Source: Sulfurimonas sp.
GTDB lineage: Bacteria > Campylobacterota > Campylobacteria > Campylobacterales > Sulfurimonadaceae
Assembly: GCA_002733155.1 (NCBI GenBank)
Contig: NVUO01000017.1
Coordinates: 46,588 to 52,564 of the forward strand
Direction of reading: 5' to 3'
DNA length: 5,977 nucleotides
In this document: positions 1 through 5,922 of the stretch, in pieces
How positions within the stretch are numbered: the first letter of the stretch is position 1
Layout of the letters: every line of letters starts with the position of its first letter
The notes under the pieces: generated by a model
Told to the model about the DNA's origin: nothing
Databases searched by the model: none
The model's input: the letters and a program-made list of their open reading frames with translations, nothing else
Made by a program: the position numbers and the translations under genes

Positions 1-1194
1 TTTATGCATTTGTGCCTCATATGCAGTTTCTAATATAGCTGAAAACTCTTTTGATGGCTTAAGACCCAAGGAGATTAAATCTTTTCCTTGTATAAGTGCT
101 GGCATTTTTATAGTGAAAATATTTAAGTCTTTAGCCTTTTTTCGTATATTATCAGAAAATCCAAAAAAAACCTCACTTAGTACTAAAACTTCTTTTATAT
201 TTACTTTTGTAGCTAACTTATATATAAGATAATCATTTTTTAAATCATTGTTTATTTTTTCTAGTTCAGGTAAGGTCTCTAAAAGATTAAGTATCCTAGA
301 TAATATCTCTTTATCATTAGTTAAATTTAGTATAAACATTTTTGTATCATTTATAGAAAATATTTTACATATAGTAGCTAGACTTAAAATCTCTTTTGTT
401 TTTGTATCAAAACCTGCAATCTTATTTACTTTATCTATGTTATTTAAAAAATCAAGCCAGTTTTTTTTATCTATTTTATCTAGTGGCTTAAAGTACCTTA
501 GAGCATTTAAAGATTTCAGTAACTTAAATCCTATAGAAGGTTTTTTAGACTTTAATAATAGTTTTTTAATCTCTTCATATATACGCTCTTTTGGTAACTC
601 TTCTAAAATATTTTGTTTTACTATATCTTGACATAATAAAAATAGTTTTTTATCTAAAGAAAATTCTAGTCTTGCACTTAATTGTACAGCCCTTAGAATT
701 CTGAGTGGATCTTGTGTAAAAGTTTTATTATCTACTGCACGTAATATTTTGATTTCTAGGTCTCTTAAACCATTATGTGGATCTAAAATCTTTTTATTAA
801 TAACATCATAACCAATAGCATTAATAGTAAAGTCTCTTCTTGTAGATGCAGTTTTAAAATCAAGTTTAGAATCTATTTGAACCTCAAAGCCAGTATAACC
901 TTTGGCTACCTTTGAATCTCTTCTTGGAAGTGAAAAATCTAAGTCATAAGCATCATATTTTAATTTACATACACCAAAACTTTTGCCAACTGTATTTATA
1001 TCTCCAAATATTTTTAAAATATTTTCTAAATATTCAAAAGAAGATATATCATATAGTTCTATATCCATATCTTTTGAATTTATATTTAATAATTGATCCC
1101 TTACATATCCACCAACTATAATACTTTTTATAGAATGTTTATTTAGAGTATTAAAAATTTTATTTATTTTATCGGGATAATTGATCATTTTCAT
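1..1194 (-). CDS. cca: tRNA nucleotidyltransferase / poly(A) polymerase family protein, 3' end cut by window edge
   Basis: Class II nucleotidyltransferase, probably adding or repairing the CCA end of tRNA in the cytoplasm. The reverse strand reads 398 codons without a stop to base 1. Visible motifs, counted from the ATG at 1194: GGYVRD at 28-33 (nucleotide/phosphate binding), the metal-binding pair D42 and D44 in KDMDIE, a third acidic strand YDLDFS at 83-88, RRDFTINA at 119-126, and QDPLRILR at 161-168 (base-recognition helix region). A helical neck/body follows. The last visible residues (ILETAYEAQMHK) resemble the usual family C-terminus, so few residues are missing. ATGAAAATG at 1194-1186 gives two adjacent starts; neither has a clear Shine-Dalgarno. 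An in-frame ATG at 1269 would add 25 residues but places the start close to the typA promoter. The family contains both CCA-adding enzymes and poly(A) polymerases, and sequence alone cannot fully separate them. It is divergent from typA. Confidence 0.9.
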   Translation of the reverse strand, partial: MKMINYPDKINKIFNTLNKHSIKSIIVGGYVRDQLLNINSKDMDIELYDISSFEYLENILKIFGDINTVGKSFGVCKLKYDAYDLDFSLPRRDSKVAKGYTGFEVQIDSKLDFKTASTRRDFTINAIGYDVINKKILDPHNGLRDLEIKILRAVDNKTFTQDPLRILRAVQLSARLEFSLDKKLFLLCQDIVKQNILEELPKERIYEEIKKLLLKSKKPSIGFKLLKSLNALRYFKPLDKIDKKNWLDFLNNIDKVNKIAGFDTKTKEILSLATICKIFSINDTKMFILNLTNDKEILSRILNLLETLPELEKINNDLKNDYLIYKLATKVNIKEVLVLSEVFFGFSDNIRKKAKDLNIFTIKMPALIQGKDLISLGLKPSKEFSAILETAYEAQMHK

Positions 1195-1233
1195 AGGCAG
1201 AATCCAGTTTAGTCTATATTCTAAGTGTGAAAT

Positions 1234-1239
1234 ATAATA
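1234..1239 (-). promoter_or_regulatory. Possible -10 element for the cca-like gene
   Basis: On the minus strand this reads TATTAT, about 40 nt before the ATG at 1194, which would give a leader of roughly 30 nt. The surroundings are very A/T-rich, so other -10 choices exist and no convincing -35 is seen. If translation instead starts at 1269, this is not the promoter. Confidence 0.25.
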
Positions 1240-1297
1240 TTTTTTTAAATTATTACAAGAGTATATCATTATATTTACGTTATTCTAATAATTATTT

Positions 1298-1306
1298 TGA
1301 TATAAT
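1298..1306 (+). promoter_or_regulatory. Extended -10 promoter of typA
   Basis: TGATATAAT is a perfect TATAAT preceded by the extended TGn element. It lies 36 nt upstream of the typA start codon, predicting a start of transcription near 1313 and a leader of about 30 nt. There is no good -35 hexamer; the upstream sequence is A/T-rich, as is common for the housekeeping sigma factor of Campylobacterota. Confidence 0.75.
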
Positions 1307-1328
1307 CGCGAAAAATTTTCCCATTTTG

Positions 1329-1333
1329 AAGGA
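1329..1333 (+). promoter_or_regulatory. Shine-Dalgarno of typA
   Basis: AAGGA lies 9 nt before the ATG at 1343 and fixes that start. The resulting N-terminus ([19 protein letters not shown]) matches the start of known TypA/BipA proteins. Confidence 0.8.
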
Positions 1334-1342
1334 AACCCCGCT

Positions 1343-3154
1343 ATGCAAAAAATTAGAAATATTGCCGTTATCGCACACGTTGATCACGGTAAAACTACAT
1401 TAGTTGATGGACTACTAGAACAATCTGGTACATTTGGTGATCATGAACAACATGATGAAAGAGCTATGGATTCAAATGATTTAGAACGTGAACGTGGAAT
1501 TACGATTCTTTCTAAAAATACAGCTATCCGTTATAAAGACTATAAGATTAATATTATCGATACTCCAGGCCATGCTGACTTTGGTGGAGAAGTTGAACGT
1601 GTACTTAAGATGGTAGATGGTGTACTTGTTCTTGTTGATGCTTATGAGGGTGTAATGCCTCAAACTAAGTTTGTTGTTAAAAAAATGCTGGCACTTGGTA
1701 AAAAGCCAATTGTTGTAATTAATAAAATTGATAAAGATTCAGCTGATCCAGATCGCGTAGTTGATGAGATGTTTGACTTATTTGCAGATATGGATGCTAC
1801 TGATGACCAACAAGATTTCCCAATTATTTATGCAGCTGCTCGTGATGGTATTGCAAAAATGGATATGTCTGATCCTGATGGAGATTTTGGTTGTATATTT
1901 GAAGCTATTATTAATGATGTTCCTGAGCCAGAGGGTGATGCGTCTAATCCACTTCAAGCACAGGTATTTACCTTAGACTATGATAACTATGTTGGTAAAA
2001 TCGGAATTTCTCGTATATTTAACGGTACTGTAAACAAAGGCGATAACATCATGCTTGCAAAAGCAGATGGTGAAATGGTTAAGGGTAAAATTTCTAAACT
2101 AATTGGTTTCCATGGCCTTAACCGCATGGAAATAGATCAGGCTGAAGCTGGTGATATTGTTGCATTTGCTGGTATGGAGACTGTAGATGTTGGAGATACT
2201 GTAGCTGATGCAAATAACCCAGTTGCACTTGATCCTATGCATATTGAAGAGCCAACTTTAACAGTTGTATTTGCTATAAATGATAGCCCGCTTGCAGGTC
2301 AAGAAGGCAAATATGTAACTTCAAATAAACTTCGTGAACGTTTAGAATCTGAAATGGTTACAAATGTTGCAATGAAGTTAGAGACAGTTGGTGAGGGTAA
2401 ATTTAAAGTATCAGGTCGTGGCGAGCTTCAAATCACAATCTTAGCTGAAAATATGCGTAGGGAGGATTATGAATTCTCTATCTCTCGTCCAGAGGTTATC
2501 GTTAAAGAGATTGAAGGCGTTAAATGTGAGCCATATGAGCATTTAGTTATTGATGTACCTGAAGATTTATCTGGTGGTGTAATTGAACGTCTTGGTAAAA
2601 GAAAAGCTGAAATGAAGTCAATGTTGCCAATGGGTTCAGGTTTCCAACGTATAGAGTTTGAAATTCCAGCTCGTGCATTAATTGGTTTCCGTGGTCAATT
2701 TTTAACTGATACAAAAGGTGAGGGTGTTATGAATCACTCTTTCTTAGAGTTCCGTCCATATTCTGGTGGAGTTGAATCTAGATCTTATGGTGCACTTGTA
2801 TCTATGACTCCAGGTTCTACTCTTGCATTCTCATTATTTGGTATCCAAGATCGAGGTGTATTATTTATAGGTGTTCAAACTAACGTATACGAGGGTATGA
2901 TTATTGGTGAGCATTCACGTTCAAATGATTTAGCAGTTAATCCTATTAAAGGTAAGGCTCAGTCAAATGTACGTAGCTCTGGTGCTGATGAGGCTATTAA
3001 ACTTGTACCATTTAGAGATATGTCTTTAGAGCGTGCATTGGAGTGGATTGAAGATGATGAACTTCTAGAAGTTACACCTAAGTCTATCCGTATCCGTAAA
3101 AAATTCTTAACTGAAGCTGAAAGAAAAAGACAGTCTCGTAAGTCTCCTAAATAG
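1343..3154 (+). CDS. typA: Translational GTPase TypA/BipA
   Basis: Ribosome-binding GTPase of the EF-G/LepA superfamily. In other bacteria it supports 50S assembly and growth under cold or other stress. The 603 residues match the usual length (E. coli about 607). G domain motifs: G1 AHVDHGKTT at 11-19, switch I ERERGITI at 48-55 with the conserved Thr, G3 DTPGHADF at 73-80, G4 NKID at 127-130, and a G5-like AARDG at 165-169. The beta-barrel domain II, the EF-G-like domains III and V, and the BipA-specific C-terminal domain follow, with [41 protein letters not shown] and a basic tail [16 protein letters not shown]. All are close to the E. coli protein, and no lesion is seen. It has its own extended -10 promoter and a good Shine-Dalgarno. 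No terminator is visible in the 26 nt before the next gene, so the two are probably co-transcribed. Confidence 0.98.
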   Translation: MQKIRNIAVIAHVDHGKTTLVDGLLEQSGTFGDHEQHDERAMDSNDLERERGITILSKNTAIRYKDYKINIIDTPGHADFGGEVERVLKMVDGVLVLVDAYEGVMPQTKFVVKKMLALGKKPIVVINKIDKDSADPDRVVDEMFDLFADMDATDDQQDFPIIYAAARDGIAKMDMSDPDGDFGCIFEAIINDVPEPEGDASNPLQAQVFTLDYDNYVGKIGISRIFNGTVNKGDNIMLAKADGEMVKGKISKLIGFHGLNRMEIDQAEAGDIVAFAGMETVDVGDTVADANNPVALDPMHIEEPTLTVVFAINDSPLAGQEGKYVTSNKLRERLESEMVTNVAMKLETVGEGKFKVSGRGELQITILAENMRREDYEFSISRPEVIVKEIEGVKCEPYEHLVIDVPEDLSGGVIERLGKRKAEMKSMLPMGSGFQRIEFEIPARALIGFRGQFLTDTKGEGVMNHSFLEFRPYSGGVESRSYGALVSMTPGSTLAFSLFGIQDRGVLFIGVQTNVYEGMIIGEHSRSNDLAVNPIKGKAQSNVRSSGADEAIKLVPFRDMSLERALEWIEDDELLEVTPKSIRIRKKFLTEAERKRQSRKSPK

Positions 3155-3180
3155 AAAGACTATTTAAGTAAAGGCTTAAT

Positions 3181-3477
3181 ATGACAATTTATAATAGCGA
3201 TAACAAACAATTGTTAGATGTTGAGTATGATACTATTCCAATTATTAATGATTTAATTGATGGGATGATAGTTTTATCTACTGATAGGAAAGCGGCAGAT
3301 GAATATGCTGTTTTTTTATTAGAGTCATCATCAAAAATATCTTGTTATATTTTTGATGAAGTTTTTATAGTAGGACGCGTTACAGGTTTTGAACCTTTAC
3401 CTGAGGCTATTGAGGCTTGGAATAAAAATGAGAGAGACTGTAAAATAAACTGTGTAAACCCACCTCTTATCCATTAA
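3181..3477 (+). CDS. Small unrecognised protein, C-terminus rewritten by IS insertion
   Basis: I do not recognise the family. The 98-residue product is acidic and soluble-looking, with no signal peptide or membrane segment. The segments VEYDTIPIINDLIDGMIVLS and YIFDEVFIVGRVTGFEPLPEAIEAW suggest a compact alpha/beta fold. AAGG at 3171-3174 lies 6 nt before the ATG, and the gap to typA is 26 nt, so it is likely in the same transcript. The insertion sequence begins at base 3434, so everything after residue 84 plus one base of codon 85 comes from the IS end (RDCKINCVNPPLIH). Joining base 3433 to base 4680 gives ATT TAA, so the ancestral protein would have been 85 residues ending NKNEI. The core is intact and probably still functional, with 14 foreign residues replacing the last one. 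Confidence 0.75.
   Translation: MTIYNSDNKQLLDVEYDTIPIINDLIDGMIVLSTDRKAADEYAVFLLESSSKISCYIFDEVFIVGRVTGFEPLPEAIEAWNKNERDCKINCVNPPLIH
3426..3433. repeat. Left 8-bp target-site duplication
   Basis: AAATGAGA directly abuts the left inverted repeat and is identical to 4672-4679. It does not extend on either side (A against C before, G against T after), so the duplication is exactly 8 bp, as is usual for IS256-family elements. Confidence 0.93.
3434..3460 (+). repeat. Left terminal inverted repeat
   Basis: Begins GAGACTGTAAAA and ends AACTGTGTAAACC. Compared with the reverse complement of the right end, it differs at position 5 and positions 12-14 only. It also encodes most of the foreign tail of the small upstream protein. 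Confidence 0.92.
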
Positions 3478-4586
3478 TCACTTCGTATATTTTGACATAA
3501 TTTCGCTGAAAAATATACTAAGTTGAGGATAAATCTCAAACCAATTTCTAATACTAGATATATTCCATTTGTTTTGTTGCTCCTGTGTAGCAAGATACAT
3601 AACTTTAAAAGCAGATGCTTCGGTAGGAAATGAACCTTTAGATTTTGTCTTTCTTTTTATTGTTGCATTTAAAGATTCTATTGGATTTGTAGTATAAATT
3701 AGTTTTCTAACTGAATCTGGATATTTAAAAAAAGTTGAGAGTTCAGCCCAGTGATTAGTCCAAGAAACAAACTTCAAAGAGCTTCTTATCTGATGAACTA
3801 TACATCTTTAAATTTCAGCTTTAGGATAAACGGCTTGTATAGCTTCATTGAAGCCATTAAGACCATCTATTGCAAAGATAAGGACATCTTTAATGCCTCT
3901 CTTTTGAATATCATTTAAAACTGTAAGCCAATATTTGCTAGTTTCATTTTCACCTATCCAAATACCGATAATCTCTTTTTTACCTTCTATTGTTATACCT
4001 AACATTATATAAGCAGCTATATTTTTAACTACTCTATTAACTCTTATTTTTAAAACAGTTGCATCCATAAAAATTATAGGATATATTTTATCTAGTGGGC
4101 GGTTCTGCCACTCGTTAGCTTTTTCCATAATCTTCTCAGTAATGTTTGAAATAGTTTGTGTGGAAAGTTCATATCCGTGATGAAGCTGTATATCTCTTAC
4201 ACTCATACCTTTAGTATATAGTGATAAAATAAGATCTTCTGTCCCATCTAAGTATATTTCACGCTTTTTTACTAGCTGTGGTTCAAAGCTTGAATCTCTA
4301 TCTCTTGGTATAGATACATCAAACTGTCCATACTTAGAATTTATTGTTTTATCATTGTAGCCGTTACGAGAATTGGAACTGTTTGATTCTTGATGCTTAT
4401 CGTAGCCTATATGGGAAGTTAGTTCTTCTTGCGACGCAGTCTGCACCCCAAGAGTATTTCCTCACTTCGTTCAGGGCATATTACTTCTTTTAGTATATTT
4501 TTAAACTCATTTGTAATATCATCTAGAGATGTTAATTCTCCAGATGCAATTTGTTTTTTTAACTCTTCGTGGTTTATTAAACTCAT
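3478..4586 (-). pseudogene. IS256-family transposase, multiply disrupted
   Basis: DDE transposase of the Mutator group. The start ATG at 4586 has AAGGA 7 nt upstream (4598-4594) and the end is TGA at 3478-3480. The N-terminal part (MSLINHEELKKQ...) is in one frame to about 4479. The rest begins near 4443 in another frame, after a 35-nt insertion. Then come SRNGYND, PRDRDSSFEPQLVKKR, the first catalytic Asp in FMDATVLKI (codon 4065-4063), and the second in FAIDGLNGF (codon 3867-3865). A TAA at 3810-3808 replaces the expected Gln just before RCIVHQIR. The frame continues after it to the TTNPIESLN motif, whose Glu is taken as the third catalytic residue. About 44 residues are missing between KFVS and WTNHWAELS. 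Without lesions the protein would be about 400 residues, normal for the family. Two shorter open segments (4446-3808 and 3777-3478) are fragments of this gene, not separate genes. Confidence 0.93.
4444..4478. other. 35-nt G+C-richer insert in the transposase gene
   Basis: If these bases are removed, the minus strand reads LKEVIQTASQEELTSHIGY in one frame. This has the same spacing as the LKE...AEL..HLGY block typical of IS256-family transposases. The segment is 51 percent G+C, well above its surroundings, contains CCTCACTTCGTTCAGG, and with its flanks can fold imperfectly (AGTATTTCCT against AGGGCATATTACT around CACTTCGTTC). It resembles a small REP-like repeat unit, but no second copy is present in this window. 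No target duplication is seen at its edges. The exact boundaries are inferred from family spacing. Confidence 0.55.
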
Positions 4587-4617
4587 ATGTAAATCCTTAT
4601 AAATAATTTACTTGACT

Positions 4618-4623
4618 ACTATA
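4618..4623 (-). promoter_or_regulatory. Probable transposase promoter (-10)
   Basis: On the minus strand this reads TTGATATAGT, close to the TTGATATAAT of the typA promoter. It lies about 31 nt upstream of the transposase ATG and inside the right inverted repeat, the usual arrangement for an IS promoter. No clear -35 is seen. Confidence 0.5.
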
Positions 4624-4644
4624 TCAAATAAATCTATTTTTTGA

Positions 4645-4671
4645 GGTTTACACAGTTAGATTTACACTCTC
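4645..4671 (-). repeat. Right terminal inverted repeat
   Basis: Reading inward on the minus strand it begins GAGAGTGTAAAT and ends AACTGTGTAAACC, matching 23 of 27 positions of the left end. It is followed outward by the 8-bp target duplication. Confidence 0.92.
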
Positions 4672-4679
4672 AAATGAGA
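4672..4679. repeat. Right 8-bp target-site duplication
   Basis: AAATGAGA, identical to 3426-3433, directly abutting the right inverted repeat. The ancestral stop codon of the small gene (TAA at 4682-4684) lies 2 nt beyond it. Confidence 0.93.
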
Positions 4680-4718
4680 TTTAATTTTATACCTTAAATG
4701 TTTTAAATAAAGTATTAA

Positions 4719-4772
4719 CTACGCTATGCCAGGAGGTATCTGACCAATCATATCTTTAATTTCTTTGCTCAT
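4719..4772 (-). pseudogene. 17-codon ORF, possible 5' remnant of a lost gene
   Basis: Reads MSKEIKDMIGQIPPGIA then TAG. It lies directly downstream of an operator-like promoter on the same strand, which suggests it was once the start of a longer regulated gene. The family is not identifiable from 17 residues. No good Shine-Dalgarno precedes the ATG at 4772, and the frame after the stop shows nothing recognisable. It may equally be a chance ORF or a small leader peptide. Confidence 0.25.
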
Positions 4773-4784
4773 TATACTAGTAAA

Positions 4785-4827
4785 TACTGTACTATTTAGT
4801 ACAATAAGTAGACTAATTAGTACAGTA
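4785..4827. promoter_or_regulatory. Tandem palindromic operator-like sites
   Basis: Two 14-bp sites with 6-2-6 geometry. The first is GTACTA-TT-TAGTAC (4789-4802, perfect arms). The second is AGACTA-AT-TAGTAC (4810-4823, containing the perfect palindrome ACTAATTAGT). Their centres are 21 bp apart, two helical turns. The outer arms TACTGTACTA (4785-4794) and TAGTACAGTA (4818-4827) are also exact inverted repeats. The arrangement fits cooperative binding of a dimeric regulator; ACTA..TAGT half-sites recall HxlR/MarR-type operators, but the regulator is not in the window. Confidence 0.5.
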
Positions 4828-4834
4828 ATGTCAA
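4805..4834 (-). promoter_or_regulatory. Possible minus-strand promoter overlapping the palindromes
   Basis: TTGACA (4834-4829, a perfect -35) is followed after 18 nt by TACTTA (4810-4805, a poor -10). One palindrome fills the spacer and the other covers the predicted start of transcription near 4798, the classic layout for repression. The weak -10 lowers confidence. Confidence 0.35.
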
Positions 4835-4850
4835 ATGAATTTTTATATAA

Positions 4851-4863
4851 ATAGCATTGCTAT
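4851..4863. terminator. Weak hairpin downstream of msrBA
   Basis: ATAGC-ATT-GCTAT forms a 5-bp stem 14 nt past the msrBA stop codon, followed on the minus strand by an A/T-rich stretch (TTATATAAAAATTC) rather than a real T-run. It could be a poor intrinsic terminator for msrBA. The short stem makes this uncertain. Confidence 0.25.
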
Positions 4864-4876
4864 AATTCTAATGGTA

Positions 4877-5803
4877 TTAAAATCTTTTTTTATATCCGTG
4901 ACAATAAGGAAGACTTCCTTTTTTATTGTAATAGTTTTGATGACCATCATCAGCTTTGTAAAACTCTTTCTTTTCTAAAATTTTAGTAGCTACATCAAAA
5001 CCGTTTTCATCTAATAACTCTATTAGTTTTTTGATTGTATTTCTCTCAGTTTCATTATTTACAAAAACAGCAGATAAATATTGTGAACCAATATCTGGTC
5101 CTTGCCCATTTGTTTGAGTTGGGTCATGAATCTCAAAAAATGTACGGGCAATTTTTTCATACGAGATTAAAGACTTGTCATATATAACTTCGACAGCCTC
5201 TAAGTGACCAGTATGTCCAGCTACTACTTCATAATAACTTGGATTCTTAACATGGCCACCCATAAAACCTGAATGAACTTCTTTAACTCCATCTAGTTTT
5301 TCTAAATAGTATTCAACTCCCCAAAAACATCCAGCAGCAAAATAAGCATAAGACATAGTAGAATCTTTAGCTTCAGGCTTAGTATCTAAATTTAAAGATA
5401 TAGAATTAACACAGTGTCTAGTATTTTTAGATGTATAATGCTCACCTTCAAAAACATGACCTAGATGTGCGCCACAGTTGTTACATACTATCTCTATACG
5501 TCTTCCATCGGCGTCAGGTACACGCCTAACTGCTCCAGATATTGCATCGTCAAAACTTGGCCAACCACAATTACTCTCAAACTTATCGCTTGATTTATAA
5601 AGTGGAGCATCACATAGTTTACATATATAAGTCCCGTTAGATTTTTCGTTGGTATATTTACCGCTAAAAGGTCTCTCAGTACCCTTATCGATAATTACAT
5701 ATTTCTCTTCATCACTAAGTTGCTCAATTTTCCCTGTCCAAGGTTTTAAGTTCATCGCATTCATATTTAATATTATTAGCATGATTAGTATTAGATACCT
5801 CAT
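4877..5803 (-). CDS. msrBA: Exported bifunctional peptide-methionine sulfoxide reductase B/A
   Basis: Repairs both diastereomers of oxidised methionine in proteins. The 308 residues comprise a hydrophobic N-terminal segment at about 3-16 (LILIMLIILNMNA), probably a signal peptide or anchor placing the enzyme in the periplasm. The MsrB domain at about 27-140 has GTERPFSGKY at 41-50, zinc-site CKLC (C61, C64) and CNNC (C107, C110), C79 in NCGWPSF as likely resolving Cys, and catalytic C131 in RHCVNS. The MsrA domain at about 151-308 has GCFWG with catalytic C159, GHTGHLEAVEV at 196-206, DPTQTNGQGPDIGSQY at 227-242, and C301 near the C-terminus as likely resolving Cys. AAGGAG sits 5 nt before the ATG. 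The order is B then A, the reverse of the A-B fusions of pneumococcus and Neisseria PilB. It appears monocistronic. An electron donor (thioredoxin-like or membrane partner) is not encoded here. Confidence 0.95.
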   Translation of the reverse strand: MRYLILIMLIILNMNAMNLKPWTGKIEQLSDEEKYVIIDKGTERPFSGKYTNEKSNGTYICKLCDAPLYKSSDKFESNCGWPSFDDAISGAVRRVPDADGRRIEIVCNNCGAHLGHVFEGEHYTSKNTRHCVNSISLNLDTKPEAKDSTMSYAYFAAGCFWGVEYYLEKLDGVKEVHSGFMGGHVKNPSYYEVVAGHTGHLEAVEVIYDKSLISYEKIARTFFEIHDPTQTNGQGPDIGSQYLSAVFVNNETERNTIKKLIELLDENGFDVATKILEKKEFYKADDGHQNYYNKKGSLPYCHGYKKRF

Positions 5804-5808
5804 ACTTT

Positions 5809-5814
5809 CTCCTT
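5809..5814 (-). promoter_or_regulatory. Shine-Dalgarno of msrBA
   Basis: On the minus strand AAGGAG is followed by AAAGT and then ATG at 5803. This strong site supports the start that includes the hydrophobic leader, and so supports export. Confidence 0.8.
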
Positions 5815-5844
5815 CTTGTAGTGGAAACTTTATTCCCTATTTGT

Positions 5845-5850
5845 ATTATA
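5845..5850 (-). promoter_or_regulatory. Probable -10 of the msrBA promoter
   Basis: TATAAT on the minus strand, 41 nt before the ATG, predicting a leader of about 35 nt. TTGTAT (5870-5865) lies upstream but only 14 nt away, too close for a normal -35, so the -35 is not assigned. The region is A/T-rich, and other -10 choices exist. Confidence 0.5.
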
Positions 5851-5922
5851 GATAATATAATTTTATACAAGTACTGTGTATTTTTCGTGCAGTAATTCAT
5901 AAAGTTATTTTTATAATTTAAT

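Larger units (their letters stand above)
3434..4671 (-). mobile_element. IS256-family (Mutator-type) insertion sequence, defective
   Basis: A 1238-bp element bounded by 27-bp inverted repeats (23 of 27 positions match) and flanked by an exact 8-bp direct repeat. It carries one transposase gene on the minus strand with the Mutator signature and the TTNPIES motif. Intact IS256-family elements are about 1.3 kb; the shortfall fits an internal deletion of roughly 130 nt partly offset by a 35-nt insertion. The transposase is interrupted at several points, so the copy should not be autonomous, although its ends look intact and could be acted on by a related transposase. It is inserted at the very 3' end of the small gene after typA. 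Confidence 0.95.

Noticed and set aside
248..1121. Plus-strand open frames (248-631, 912-1121)
   Set aside because: They are antisense to the well-supported cca-like gene and have low-complexity, non-protein-like translations.
1481..1976. Open frames inside typA (1481-1663 minus, 1761-1976 plus)
   Set aside because: They are shadows of the intact typA reading frame.
4661..4690. Outward promoter from the right end of the IS (TTTACA near 4661)
   Set aside because: No acceptable -10 is found at 16-18 nt, and there is no complete downstream plus-strand gene.
4731..4737. AGGAGGT on the plus strand, resembling a strong Shine-Dalgarno
   Set aside because: No start codon follows at a suitable distance, and it is the complement of two proline codons in the 17-codon minus-strand ORF.
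4771..4776. TATAAT on the minus strand just before the 17-codon ORF
   Set aside because: Its last two bases are the first two of the ATG, so a transcript from it would start inside the ORF; it cannot be the promoter for that start.
5649..5855. Plus-strand open frame overlapping the 5' end of msrBA
   Set aside because: It is antisense to a conserved enzyme start with a strong Shine-Dalgarno; its hydrophobic look comes from the complement of the signal segment.
5868..5881. AGTACTGT near the msrBA promoter as a further copy of the 4785-4827 operator
   Set aside because: Only six bases (TACTGT) are shared and the 6-2-6 palindrome is absent, so the match is within chance for A/T-rich DNA.
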